A stretch of DNA of 64,000 bases from SB11 sp965222995 (GTDB lineage Bacteria > Bacteroidota > Bacteroidia > UBA8524): assembly GCA_965222995.1 (NCBI GenBank), contig OZ244977.1:3730627-3794626 (forward strand). The letters are read 5' to 3'. The translations under genes and the position numbers were made by a program. The notes below the pieces were generated by a model. The model made no database searches, was not told the origin of the DNA, and saw only the letters and a program-made list of their open reading frames with translations. Of the stretch, positions 24,654 to 35,000 are shown in pieces. Each line of letters starts with the position of its first letter. Within the stretch, counting starts at the first letter, position 1.

Positions 24654-27624
24654 AAACGGGTAAATAAAATAAAACTAATGTTCCTGTCTGAGAATTATTA
24701 ATTAGCTCTAAATCAACCATTTTAAAATAATTCTCTGAAAAATTTTTGCCCCAAATTTGTTGTATTCTGGCTTTTGTGGTTTTTATACCTGAACTTTTTC
24801 TCTTGTTTTTTCCTGCAAACGGGTTCCGGAATCGAGATTTCCGTTCTTCAACTTTTTCTGCGTTTTTTAATCCAATACCATCGTCTTTAATAGAAACTTC
24901 AATGGTTTTATTTCCATTTAATACTTTTAATTTAATATCGACCCAGATATTACCGTTGTCTTGTTTATTAAGTAAGCCATGCAATATAGCATTTTCTACA
25001 AAAGGCTGCATTGTTAGTGGTGGTACTTTAGTAATATTTGTGTCTAATTTTTCATTTACATTAATATGCAATTTAAATTTTTGATTAAACCTTAGGTTTT
25101 CCAATTCAGCATAAAGCTCAAGTGCTTCAAGTTCTTTAGCTAAAGGTATATTCTCTTCAGCAGTATTATTAAAGGTTTGCCGCATTAGTTGCGAAAACTT
25201 TGAAAGAAATGAAGCTGATGCCTCAGTATCGTTCTTTAAAATATAATTCTGAATAGCATTTAATGAGTTATAGATGAAATGCGGGTTCATTTGCCCTCTT
25301 AAGGCTTCATTTCTCGATGCATTAAGTTCATGCTTTAATTGCTCCTGTTCTCTAACAAAGTTTATTCTATACCTAACAAAAAAGACTGTTAGCAAAAGGC
25401 ATACTGCCACTACAGAAACTATAAACCAAATTGTTTGCCAAAAGGGTGGTAAAATTGTGAAGCTGTAAGAGGCATATGAACTGCTTCCCCCATTTACGGG
25501 GTTTACTACGCCTACTTCAAAAATATATTCTCCGGCAGGCAAAGAACTATATACAACTGAAAGGTTTTTGGTATAGTTCCATTTTTCTTCTTTGTTTTTT
25601 AACCTGTACTTATATTTAAGCTGTTTATTATACTGAAAATTTATTCCTATAAATGAAATAACAATATTGTTATTTGTATACTTAATCCTACTATTTTGTT
25701 CAGGCTTTGTTCTTTTACCGTTAACTATAGTTTCCCTAATATATATTGGTATATTTTTAGGAAAACTCATAGTTTTTGACTTATTTATAATTGATATTCC
25801 CCTAGTAGTAGCTACCCACATTTCACTCCCTACATTGCAAAAGTTAAATACTTCGTTTGATACTAAACCATTATTTATATTTATGGTATTAAACTTTGTT
25901 TTTGTAGCATTTAATATATTATTGATTACACAAATACCTTTGTTTGTTCCTACCCAAACTAGAGTATCATTTTCAGTCCATATAGTATTACACATCAGAC
26001 TGGGTAAGCCTTCGGCGGTTTTATATTGCTTTATATTATAAATATTATCTTCTTCAAAAACCAATACCCCTCCACCAACTGTAGCTGCAATTATGTAGTC
26101 TTTGTTAAGCTGCTTAATATCATTTACTCTATATTTAAACAGTGGGTTTTTTGTTTTTAGATCAATTAATTTTTTATTTGAGTAGAGATAAAGTCCTTTT
26201 AATGTTCCAATTAATAAATCCCCATTGTTTTTTTCAAAAACACTCCATATTCTTGGAATTCCCTCTAAATTTATGTTCCCAACTTGCTGATTACCTGTAG
26301 GTAAAAATTTATTTATTCCTTTAGGGGTATTTACATAAATAAATTTTTTTCCTAAAAAAATTTCTTGGCAATATTTATTTTTGAATACTGTAGTATTTTC
26401 TATGGTTACTTTTTTAGAAAGTGGATTTAAAGTATATAAACCCCACTTTTTCTTAAATACAATATCACTTCTATTATACCCCGTGTTGGAATATACTTGA
26501 TTAAAAAAAGGCTTATTTTTTTCCTTTAAAAAAATTTCACCTTTGTCATCAAGTAGTAATATATTTTTGTTAGCATTAACTATTTTTCTGATTTTTCTAT
26601 TTGCAAAGTGCTTTCCTGAAATATACATTTTGAACTGCTGAGGGCTAACCGAGAATATACCCTTCTCTAAAGAAGTTAGCCAGACCCCCCCTTCATTGTC
26701 TTGTGAAATAGATGAAATAGTTAACCCTTCCAACCCTCTTATAGCTTTGGTATAATTGCTTTTCGCCAATAAACATTCGTATCCTTCTCCTCTATAACCT
26801 ATCCAAATATTTTTTGTGCCATCAACAAAAAAATGAATTACTTCACTTTTACAATTCCATATTCTTTCAGCTTTATTTTCACTTAATTTTATAATATAAT
26901 TTCCAATATTACTTATATAAATCCCCTTTGCGAGTTTTTGTGTTAGAACATTAATCCCCACAGGCTCATGTTTTATTTCTGAAATTTTCTTTTTATTATC
27001 TAAATAATAAAATTCTGTTCGTGTAGCATCAACATCGCCAGTAATTACTGACTTTCCTCCGCTGGAAATAAAAACTTTCATCTCTCCTTTTTTATACAAG
27101 GTAAACGAGGTATCTATTGCGCCATTTGCATCTATTTTTACTAATATTCTATATGTACTTTTGTTAAATATAAACGGGGCATTATATTTTGTATACCAAA
27201 CGTTTTCATTTTTGTCGATTATCAAATTATTGAAAACTTCTGAGGGAAGAATTGTTGCAATACTGTCATTATATTTATAGTTATAAAAACTGTCTTTTTT
27301 GTAATATCCCAATGCCGAGGAAAAGCCTTTAAACCATAAGCGGTTCTTATGGTCTTTTATTATTTCAAAAACAGTATTATCAGGAATACCATCTTCAGTG
27401 GTAAAAACTTCAAAGTTATACCCGTCAAACCTTGCCAATCCCCTATCTGTCGCAAACCACATATACCCCTCTTCATCTTGTATTGAAAAATACGTTTCAG
27501 AACTAGGTAAACCGTCATTAGTTGAATAGTTTTTAAAGGCAAATGACTGTGCACACAATATTTTGGTGCCAAAAGTAAATAGCAATAAAATAATTATATG
27601 TTTTGCTCTATACAGTCCCTTCAT
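24646..27624 (-). CDS. Two-component regulator propeller sensor kinase (LytS-type)
   Basis: A 992-residue membrane sensor with a signal peptide (about residues 1-25). The extracytoplasmic part, about 30-660, consists of regulator-propeller repeats (GLPSSETYFSIQDEEGYMWF, NEGGVWLTS, NDTLVWVGTNKGI). A Y_Y_Y domain (about 660-725) precedes one membrane helix (about 730-752). The cytoplasmic part has the LytS-type kinase core GQMNPHFIYNSLNAIQNYI and a HATPase with N-box QPFVENAILHGL. Architecture is that of sensors often tied to glycan or envelope signals; the signal here is unknown. It is coupled to the LytTR regulator. Confidence 0.93.
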   Translation of the reverse strand: MKGLYRAKHIIILLLFTFGTKILCAQSFAFKNYSTNDGLPSSETYFSIQDEEGYMWFATDRGLARFDGYNFEVFTTEDGIPDNTVFEIIKDHKNRLWFKGFSSALGYYKKDSFYNYKYNDSIATILPSEVFNNLIIDKNENVWYTKYNAPFIFNKSTYRILVKIDANGAIDTSFTLYKKGEMKVFISSGGKSVITGDVDATRTEFYYLDNKKKISEIKHEPVGINVLTQKLAKGIYISNIGNYIIKLSENKAERIWNCKSEVIHFFVDGTKNIWIGYRGEGYECLLAKSNYTKAIRGLEGLTISSISQDNEGGVWLTSLEKGIFSVSPQQFKMYISGKHFANRKIRKIVNANKNILLLDDKGEIFLKEKNKPFFNQVYSNTGYNRSDIVFKKKWGLYTLNPLSKKVTIENTTVFKNKYCQEIFLGKKFIYVNTPKGINKFLPTGNQQVGNINLEGIPRIWSVFEKNNGDLLIGTLKGLYLYSNKKLIDLKTKNPLFKYRVNDIKQLNKDYIIAATVGGGVLVFEEDNIYNIKQYKTAEGLPSLMCNTIWTENDTLVWVGTNKGICVINNILNATKTKFNTININNGLVSNEVFNFCNVGSEMWVATTRGISIINKSKTMSFPKNIPIYIRETIVNGKRTKPEQNSRIKYTNNNIVISFIGINFQYNKQLKYKYRLKNKEEKWNYTKNLSVVYSSLPAGEYIFEVGVVNPVNGGSSSYASYSFTILPPFWQTIWFIVSVVAVCLLLTVFFVRYRINFVREQEQLKHELNASRNEALRGQMNPHFIYNSLNAIQNYILKNDTEASASFLSKFSQLMRQTFNNTAEENIPLAKELEALELYAELENLRFNQKFKLHINVNEKLDTNITKVPPLTMQPFVENAILHGLLNKQDNGNIWVDIKLKVLNGNKTIEVSIKDDGIGLKNAEKVEERKSRFRNPFAGKNKRKSSGIKTTKARIQQIWGKNFSENYFKMVDLELINNSQTGTLVLFYLPVYD

Positions 27625-27769
27625 TACAATCCAACATTAAAACTATAAAAATCTTTCCAATAAACAGTATATGTTTGTTAAACCATATCCAGTAGGCGCC
27701 AAAATATTTTTAACTAACGGGTGATAAAAAACATTATATGCTCTATAGAAGTAGGCTAGTATTTATACC

Positions 27770-29013
27770 TTAGCCTATAGGGCTTGCCAGTTGTTCTAAT
27801 TTATTTACTTCTTCTTTAAGAACTAATTTCTCTTTAGCATTGCTCAAAGCATACTTTGATAGTTTTGCAGCTTCTTCTTTAGCCTCATCGTCACCTAACT
27901 TATATATAGAAAGAAATGCCTTTTGTAAACACACCCCCACCTCTATTGTTCCTGCTCCGTCTCTTATAACTCCATTAAAAATATCTTCAAACATACTACT
28001 CGTTTGTAAGGCTGGTACATGTATGCGAGGGTATTTTACTTCGTCTTTTTTATTCTCTCTAGAAACCCAAGGCTTTAGTGTTCTAACTCCTGTACTAATT
28101 ATATCTATAGCTGTGCCGGGGTCATTAACAGCAGGCGAAAGTGCTCTAGAGGCGATTTCGCTTAATACTACCAAGCCAAACCGTGGGTCTTGCTCAAAAG
28201 AACGCTGTTTGCCAATATTAAAAGCCTCAATTATTCTTTCAATTGCTTCTTCATCTAGCTTTGCAGTACTGTATAAAATAGGGGTGGCGCCATCGTTAAA
28301 ATCACCCGGCAGTAACGGAATATAAAACTCAATATCTTTTTCATCGGCAAGCTCTGATAATGCTGATGTATCTATATTTCTTATATAACCTATAGTTTCA
28401 CAATTAATAGTAAAGTAGCTTTCTTTAGGTGTAAAATCAACAAGCTCATTTCCACCTAAGAAAGGTTTTTTTACCCGTTCTTTTATAGCTTTAACGGTTG
28501 CTAACTCAATAGTATTTATAGTATGCCCAACCCTACCCAGTTTAGAGAGGTAGTTTATCCATTGTAATAGTGTTGCGATAACTATAGCTATAACAATTAT
28601 GGTTACTACAAAAAGATTAGTCTTCCACTATCGCTATATACCCGCTGGCTTAAAGCAATTATGCCTACCAAACTATATATAAATGCCCCGATAAATACCG
28701 ATAGTGCATTTTGCGAGGTAGTATCTTGAAGCAGTAATTGTGTTGAGCGTGGTGTAACGTTATTGGTAGCAGCAGAGTAAGTAGAAACCATAACACTGAG
28801 GGAGAAGGTGGCTACCACCAACATACTGTTGGCAATAATATGCAAAATACCATCTACAGCTTGTGCCCCTACTTTTCTAGAAAACTCATCAGGTATTGTA
28901 TTATTGGCAAGTACACCTACAAATGCAGTTAAAATTGCCAAAACACAAAAAAGACTGGCTCGTACCCATAGTTTACGGCTAAACTGTTTTAATATCCATT
29001 GCCACTTGGTCAT
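27770..29013 (-). pseudogene. DUF2254 family membrane protein, frameshifted
   Basis: Two overlapping frames together encode one DUF2254-type protein. The first frame (from ATG 29013) gives the N-terminal membrane helices (WVRASLFCVLAILTAFVGV, MLVVATFSLSVMVSTYS) and stops at 28606. The next frame continues with a membrane helix (VVTIIVIAIVIATLLQW), then a cytoplasmic region ending in the family block ASRALSPAVNDPGTAIDI. Adding one base in the A5 run at 28610-28614 (plus strand) restores one frame of about 414 residues, normal for the family. The break is either a recent mutation or a homopolymer sequencing error. DUF2254 function is unknown. Confidence 0.8.
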
Positions 29014-29130
29014 GTTTCTCTAACCAGTATCTTTAAAAGCCCTTTATTAGTATAAGACAAGATTAGCTATAATGTTTGCAAAGTGCAAAAAGTGTACGAC
29101 AATAGTAGAAATCTATTTTAAGCTCAAAGA

Positions 29131-29163
29131 AAAAAACCCAACTTGAAATGAGTTGGGTTTTTT
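29131..29163 (-). terminator. Intrinsic terminator of the cupin gene
   Basis: AAAAAACCCAACT (29131-29143) pairs perfectly with AGTTGGGTTTTTT (29151-29163) around a 7-base loop. The minus-strand T-tract follows, 40 bases after the cupin stop. The same helix has T6 on the plus side. Confidence 0.8.
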
Positions 29164-29202
29164 GAGTATGTAAGTGTATAGTTTTACTCTAACAATATGT
29201 TG

Positions 29203-29727
29203 TTATTTATATCCAAACAGCTTCGCCGACTCTGCGCCTAAGAAAAATAAAAACTTTTGAAACTTCCATGGGATTATTCTAAAATAAGCATCAAAATAGT
29301 ACATTAACAAAAGCGTATAGAAGGGATTATAGGGAATGTTTTTCTTATTAATCTTTCCCTCTTCAGAAAGGCTATAAGTTAACCTTATACCTTTTTCTAT
29401 GTTTTTTGGAGGATATATTTCAGCAATAAACTTTGCTTCTACACTCTTATTATTCCAAAAAGAATGAAGTACAAATTTCTCAACAACTACTTTATCATCG
29501 CCCGGTTTTAAAGTCAGATACTTATTCCCAACTCTCATATTAAGCTCCCCTTGTATTACCTCAAAAGATTCTGTTTGATAGGGGTGAAAATGTCTGGGGT
29601 TTTTTGCCCATGAAGAGTTAGGTGCAAGTGTCATTATAAATTTCGATATAAGACCGTTCGTTTCCTCACATGTTTCTATAAACTCGATGCTGTCTCCCGT
29701 AGCGTAGTTTCTTATTTTTTCACCCAT
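29203..29727 (-). CDS. Cupin-domain protein
   Basis: A 174-residue protein. Residues about 35-110 form a cupin barrel: metal-site motif NPRHFHPYQTESFEVIQGEL (two His and a Glu) and a second His in VLHSFWNN. The C-terminal 60 residues are helical and hydrophobic (YTLLLMYYFDAYFRI), which is unusual for a small cupin and may contact a membrane. The substrate is unknown. It lies 16 bases downstream of the SRPBCC gene on the same strand, likely one transcript. Confidence 0.82.
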   Translation of the reverse strand: MGEKIRNYATGDSIEFIETCEETNGLISKFIMTLAPNSSWAKNPRHFHPYQTESFEVIQGELNMRVGNKYLTLKPGDDKVVVEKFVLHSFWNNKSVEAKFIAEIYPPKNIEKGIRLTYSLSEEGKINKKNIPYNPFYTLLLMYYFDAYFRIIPWKFQKFLFFLGAESAKLFGYK

Positions 29728-29743
29728 CCTGCTATTTTCAGTT

Positions 29744-30187
29744 TTATAATTCCATTAATCGTTTAGCTCTTTGCATTGATAGTTTTGTTTGTATAAAAAG
29801 TATTTCTTTAATAATTGGGCGGAACAAAGTTAACCAATAACTATTTTTTAGTACTAATGAGTTTACTTGCGTCCAAACGGTTCCGTCTTTAGCACTTTCA
29901 TATTTCCAAGCTCCCCCTCCTGAATTAATTATTGTAGATTTTACATCCTTAGTAGCTAAAGAAGTTTTATTGGGCTTGTCGTCTAGTTTATAAACGAATG
30001 TTATTATACTTCCCCCAAACATTTCCAGTTTCACTATTCTAGTAGGAATATTTTGCAATACTTCCACTTTTTTAACCGCATAATCCCATAACACTCTATT
30101 GTCATAGTTCTGTGTGAACTCCCATACCGTTTCACGGGGCTTATTTATAGAAATACTGTTTTTAACGGTAATCACATTACGCGACAT
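29744..30187 (-). CDS. SRPBCC (START-like) family protein
   Basis: A 147-residue protein with the hallmark opening ISINKPRETVWEFTQNYDN, a D-Y-A-V-K-K-V-E-V strand and a long C-terminal helix (PIIKEILFIQTKLSMQRAKRL). This is the SRPBCC ligand-binding fold (polyketide cyclase/START-like), with a hydrophobic pocket and unknown ligand. It is the first gene of the pair with the cupin. Confidence 0.82.
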   Translation of the reverse strand: MSRNVITVKNSISINKPRETVWEFTQNYDNRVLWDYAVKKVEVLQNIPTRIVKLEMFGGSIITFVYKLDDKPNKTSLATKDVKSTIINSGGGAWKYESAKDGTVWTQVNSLVLKNSYWLTLFRPIIKEILFIQTKLSMQRAKRLMEL

Positions 30188-30207
30188 TGCACGAATATAG
30201 AAACAAA

Positions 30208-30233
30208 AAACCTTCTCAAAATTGGGAAGGTTT
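30208..30233 (-). terminator. Intrinsic terminator of tRNA-Arg
   Basis: AAACCTTCTC (30208-30217) pairs with GGGAAGGTTT (30224-30233) with one G-U pair and a 6-base loop, followed on the minus strand by a T6 tract. It lies 13 bases after the tRNA 3' end. Confidence 0.75.
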
Positions 30234-30245
30234 AATCAAACTTCG

Positions 30246-30317
30246 TAGCCCCGACAGGAATCGAACCTGTATCTAAAGTTTAGGAAACTTCTATTCTATC
30301 CATTGAACTACGGGGCC
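30246..30317 (-). tRNA. tRNA-Arg (anticodon CCT)
   Basis: The minus strand folds into a full cloverleaf. The acceptor is GGCCCCG with CGGGGCT (one G-U), the D-stem is GTTC/GAAT, and the anticodon stem is GAAGT/ACTTT with loop TTCCTAA (anticodon CCT). The T-stem is ACAGG/CCTGT with loop TTCGATT, and discriminator base A. It is 72 nt long and CCA is not encoded. A -7 box TACCTTTG starts 8 bases upstream of its 5' end and a terminator follows. Its 5' half and promoter box are duplicated at 32023-32070. Confidence 0.96.
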
Positions 30318-30324
30318 AAGGTGG

Positions 30325-30332
30325 CAAAGGTA
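30325..30332 (-). promoter_or_regulatory. -7 promoter box of tRNA-Arg
   Basis: TACCTTTG on the minus strand, 7 bases before the first tRNA base, matches TAnnTTTG. The same position relative to the duplicated tRNA half at 32063-32070 reads TACCTTAG. Confidence 0.65.
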
Positions 30333-30448
30333 GTAATGTGTACTACCTTTTCAAATTTAACACCAACCTGCATAAATAATACAAACCATTTTATTATAAC
30401 CAATTGAATAAAAGATAAATTTATTCTGTACCTGCTTCTCATAAAAAG

Positions 30449-31419
30449 TTAAGTGTCAGTCATAAGCCGAATTAAGTTTCTACCCTTTTCACTAAGCACA
30501 TAATGAACTTGTTTGCCATCACGAAATCTATTGACCAAATCTGTTTGGTATAGCTTCCCTAATTGCTGAGATACACCCCGGCAGTGATGCGAGTGAGTAT
30601 AGATAGTTCATAAGTAGTACGAGGTTGATCAAGCAACTCTAAAATAATTGTAGAAGTGGCTCCAAATAATAATTGCAATGAATAGGGGTGGGTGAGTTTT
30701 GAATCGGAAAAAAGACGGGTATCTTTAATTGGGTATATAATAATAACAGGTTGTGAGGGAGCATAAACTACATATACATCAGGATATGAAAATACCGAGG
30801 GCATAAGAAGTAGCCCTAATTTATTCACTTTTACCAATGCTGAAAACTTTTTATCAATCCTCAAAGAGCTGCTCTTATACTCAATACCTTTACCAATATT
30901 GTCAAATACAGCTTCAACACCCTTCTTAGCCATAAGCTGGGACCTATATAAAATATCGCTTTCTAAAAAACTTTTGCATTTGCCCCAATAAGTCAACAGT
31001 GTCTTTCCCCAAAAACGAGTCATTTCATTAGTTATCAGTTTTAGTGCACTTTTATGTGAAGCAGTGAATTGAGCGTAAATAGCCTCTTCAAGTCCATAGT
31101 GTTTAGATACCTTTTCAATATCTTTCATTACTAGGTTCTTTTTAGTCATTAAAATGTTATCTATTTCAACAGTAAGAATAGTGCTGTTGTTCAAAGGCGT
31201 TAAAAAGTCGGGAATGTACCCGTTTTTTCGTACTAACGCTGATAGATAAGGAAAGTCAGTAGTTAGGATATTTTCCTCCGCCTTCTTTATCCAATTTGAA
31301 AAATAGCCCTTATTGGAACTGCGGAGAAAAGAACGAAATGCCATTACCAATTCAAAACAAGGGCTTATTGTAAAGCGAATTTGTTTAAAAGCATCGTTAT
31401 GTAATTTAAGTTCAATCAC
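30449..31419 (-). pseudogene. ArsR-family regulator with DUF5937 domain, frameshifted at the HTH
   Basis: The first frame (ATG 31419) carries the DUF5937 body: FTISPCFELVMAFRSF, NGYIPDFLTPLNNSTIL, GLLLMPSVFSYPDVYV and IIIYPIKDTRLF. It then enters a C-terminal ArsR-type winged HTH (ILELLDQPRTTYELSILTRIT) and stops at 30559. The next frame continues it exactly (GVSQQLGKLYQTDLVNRF, GKQVHYVLSEKGRNLIRL) to a TAA at 30449. One added base in the C4 run at 30576-30579 restores about 323 residues. Without it the recognition helix is lost. The family is best known from Firmicutes and Actinobacteria, and this gene lies inside the tRNA-bounded segment, so transfer is plausible. Confidence 0.8.
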
Positions 31420-31514
31420 GACTTACAATTTAGTAAAAACTAAATCGTATTAAATTAATTTTCAATGCACTGCAGATTTTTGGATGTTTGCTACGAACAA
31501 AACTTTTACGAACC

Positions 31515-32009
31515 ATGAATAAACTAAATTTCTTAATAGTAACGCTATTGCTATTTTTTTCTTGTTCGATGGCAAATAAAAAGAAAGCTCAAGCAAACTC
31601 TACAGAGACTATAAAGGCAGCCGGTGCCTCCACAGAGCTTACTGAAAAACGTTTTTGGAAATTGATGGCAGATATTGGTGAAATGGGAAAGTTTATAGTG
31701 GCGGTTCCCAATCAAGGGGCTTCAGCCAATATAGTTGGAAAATTTTCGGTTGAATTTGAAGGAACTGAAAATGTTTTTGAGAAAAAAGGGTGTTCAGACC
31801 ACGTACATTTATCATTTAATCAATTAGAAAAAATAACTTTCAGCTATATTGATGTTGGGTATGGATTAGAGCCATTGATGGAATTTCAAGATAGCAATGA
31901 GATTACTTTTTTAAAACTGTATTACCCTGGTGCTAATGCAACAAAAAAGCAACAGCAGCTTGTGGAAAAGAGTGTTGATATTCAAACACTTTTTAAGGGA
32001 AATTGGTAA
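31515..32009 (+). CDS. Predicted lipoprotein, unknown function
   Basis: A 164-residue protein from the ATG at 31515, with a lipoprotein signal (LIVTLLLFFSCSMANKKK, Cys near residue 17). The soluble part (ELTEKRFWKLMADIGEMGKF ... FSVEFEGTENVF ... DVGYGLEPLMEF) is not a family I recognise. It is divergent from the ArsR/DUF5937 gene and is the only other gene inside the segment bounded by tRNA-Arg and its partial copy. Confidence 0.65.
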   Translation: MNKLNFLIVTLLLFFSCSMANKKKAQANSTETIKAAGASTELTEKRFWKLMADIGEMGKFIVAVPNQGASANIVGKFSVEFEGTENVFEKKGCSDHVHLSFNQLEKITFSYIDVGYGLEPLMEFQDSNEITFLKLYYPGANATKKQQQLVEKSVDIQTLFKGNW

Positions 32010-32022
32010 AGTAATTTAGTAA

Positions 32023-32070
32023 AAACTTCTATTCAATCCATTGAACTACGGGGTCAGATAGACTAAGGTA
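32023..32070 (-). repeat. Partial duplicate of tRNA-Arg(CCT): 5' half plus promoter box
   Basis: Bases 32023-32056 match 30285-30318 at 32 of 34 positions, in the same orientation. They cover the tRNA from its 5' end to the anticodon loop, where similarity stops. A decayed -7 box TACCTTAG at 32063-32070 keeps exactly the spacing of the true tRNA promoter. The D-arm and 5' acceptor strand are present but the 3' half is absent, so it cannot make a tRNA. It resembles an attachment-site remnant or a tRNA-promoter duplication. Confidence 0.8.
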
Positions 32071-32078
32071 AGAAACAA

Positions 32079-35000
32079 TTACTTAGTAAGTATAACTTTC
32101 TGAGACTGAACAATATCACCGTTATCAATTTCTAAAAAATATATTCCCTCTGACAAGTGATTAAAATCTAATTTTACGGAGTGTTTATTTGTTGATAATT
32201 GGAATAAAATGCGACCACTAATATCAATTAAATATAGTCTCTTATATCCTATGTTGTTTCTAAAATCAGCAACAAATTCACCTTTATTAGGATTAGGATA
32301 AACTCTAAAACTATTATCTTTTGGGATAGGTGAAATATTTAGATTCAGTATACTTATAGTATCAGACCAGTTCTCACAACTATCATTATTGGTTACTTTA
32401 CAGTGATAATTCCCATTTTGGGCAATATTGTATTTCTGAGAAGTCCCTCCATTTAATTCATTACCATTTCTATACCATTGATACGTAGCGTAACCTGAGC
32501 CCGCATCTAATTCTTTATTTGTTTGGAAAAGAACTGGTTTCACAGGTAGAGGTTTAAAAACACTATTTACAACTGTAGAGGTATCATAACAGCCTTCTTT
32601 ATTTTTTTGGACTAAATATATTGTTTCTTGTTGTGTAGTTGTATAATTAACCAAAGTATCTTTAGTGTTATGAACACCTCCAACGACCCAAAAATATGAG
32701 TTTGTTGAGTCTTTAATTGAAGCTTCGAATCGAGCTGTTTTTCCCTGACACTCATCATTGCTCAAAGTCTTTATGTTAACGTAAGGATGAACATTGACCA
32801 CAACTGCTTTAGAAAGAGAGTCAATACAGTTATTTTTTGATGTAGCAACCAATTTAACATCAAATACACCTATACCATTGTAAGATTTTTGAGGTGACAT
32901 TACAGAGTCAATAGATAAATCTCCAAAAGACCATTTAAAACTCAATGAATCGTTAACAATTGTAGACTTATTTGTAAAGATAAATTTATTGTTTTTTAAA
33001 CATTGTGAAGCTTTGTTTGCATCAAATGCAACAATAGGGATATCATTTACAAAAACTTGTCTCGTATAAGAGCTGCTACATCCAAAAATATTTGTAGCAG
33101 CTAATTGAGCGTTAAACACTCCTAGTTTTGAATAAGTTTTTGATGGAGACAATGAGTTAGAAACAGATGAATCACCAAAGTTCCACTGAAATGAAGCAAT
33201 AGTTGTATCCCCTAAAACGCTCTTTAAAAAAGTAATACTATCACTTAAACCACATTGACTGCCATTGGTGGTAAATAATGTATTTGGATTTGGATGTACA
33301 ATGATAGAATCTTGATAATATGCTGTATCAGAAAAAAACGTTGAAAAAAGGCGAAGCCTATACTTTTTTGATGATGAAAGATGGGCTAAAGATGCTATGC
33401 TGAAGCTATCAAGTCCTTTTGTAGAATCTAATATAGAAAAAAGTATATTGCTAGTATCGTTTTTGAAATAGCCTAACGTATCACTAAGCTGAAAAAAGTA
33501 TTTATTTCCTGTACCAGTATTTAGTTTTTTAGTGAACTTTATACTTAAACTATCTCCAGAGCAAAATATTGAGGGCGAAAGTTCATTTAATAATATCTTT
33601 TCTGTAGAAAACTTTGTTAGGAAAGCACTTTGATATGACTTTGCTGTATCAGAATGTCCATTTATCCCAAGCACAGTACCCCCTCCTTTGGCTGTTCCAG
33701 CCATGTAAACGTTATTCGACAGGTCAACACTGAGCCCATTACCATTTTCAAGCCCCGACGCTTTTAAATATTGGCTCCATATCTTATTTCCTTTGCTTGT
33801 TAGCTTAAGGAGAAAAGCTGATTCACCACCCAAAAGAACATTATTTCTACTTCCATAGGCTATATGATTGTAACTTTGTGTATAGCCAGTTACATATAAG
33901 TTTTCAGAAGAATCTGTATTGATAGCTAAACCAACATCTGCACCCTCCCCACCATAATATGTTGCCCATTCTCTTGACCCGTTGCCTGAGAATTTTATTA
34001 TAAAAGCATCTGATATAGCACCGTTATGCACATTTTGAAATCCTTTATGACTAAATGAATGTATGCTATTTGTCCACCCTGTTAAGAAAACATTACCAGA
34101 CCTATCAGTTGCTGCCGAAAAACAAAGATCTCCACCACTCCCTCCATAATACGTCCCCCATTGTCTTGCGCCATTATTATTAAACTTAACCAAAAAAATA
34201 TCATAGAATCCTCCAAGGGAGCTTTGGTGGCCATTATGAGCTATACCACTAAAAGACAATGTATAACCAGCTACATATATGTTACCAAAATTATCTACAC
34301 ATGCGGAGTTTGCCACATCTGTTCCTTTGCCCCCATAATATGTTCCCCATTGTCTTACTCCATTACTATCAAACTTTATTAAAAAGGCATCATATCCAGC
34401 CTTATGCGGTTTGGAATTTAAAAAACCATTAAACCCTATATTCTTATGGCTTGAGGTCCTTCCAGCAAAATAAACATAGTTACTTTGATCAGTGCAAACT
34501 GAATATGCATCCTCAAAGCCCTCACCTCCGTAATAAGTACCCCATTGCCTTACTCCATTACTATCAAACTTTACTAAAAAAGCATCGCGATTTCCTCCTA
34601 ATGTATCTTGATATACCAATCCTGAACTTGAAATATTAGATGCACTTTTTGTATTCCCAACCAAGTAAACATTCCCATTATTGTCCGCAGAAACTGAATG
34701 GCCTTTGTCATCTTCAATACCACCATAATATGTCCCCCACTGCCTCACTCCATTACTTCAAACTTTACTAAAAAAGCATCACTACTTCCACCGAGAGTGT
34801 CTTGATGCCCGTTATTAGAAATATAGTTTATGCTTCCCGTAATTCCCGTTAAATAAACGTTCTGAAATTTATCTGTACAAGTAGCAAAACCTTCATGATC
34901 AGAAAAATGACCTCCATAATAAGTGCTCCATATTATACTAGGATCGATAGTAATTTCTTCATTAATATGAGTAGGTAACTTAAACCCTATTGTTCTATTA

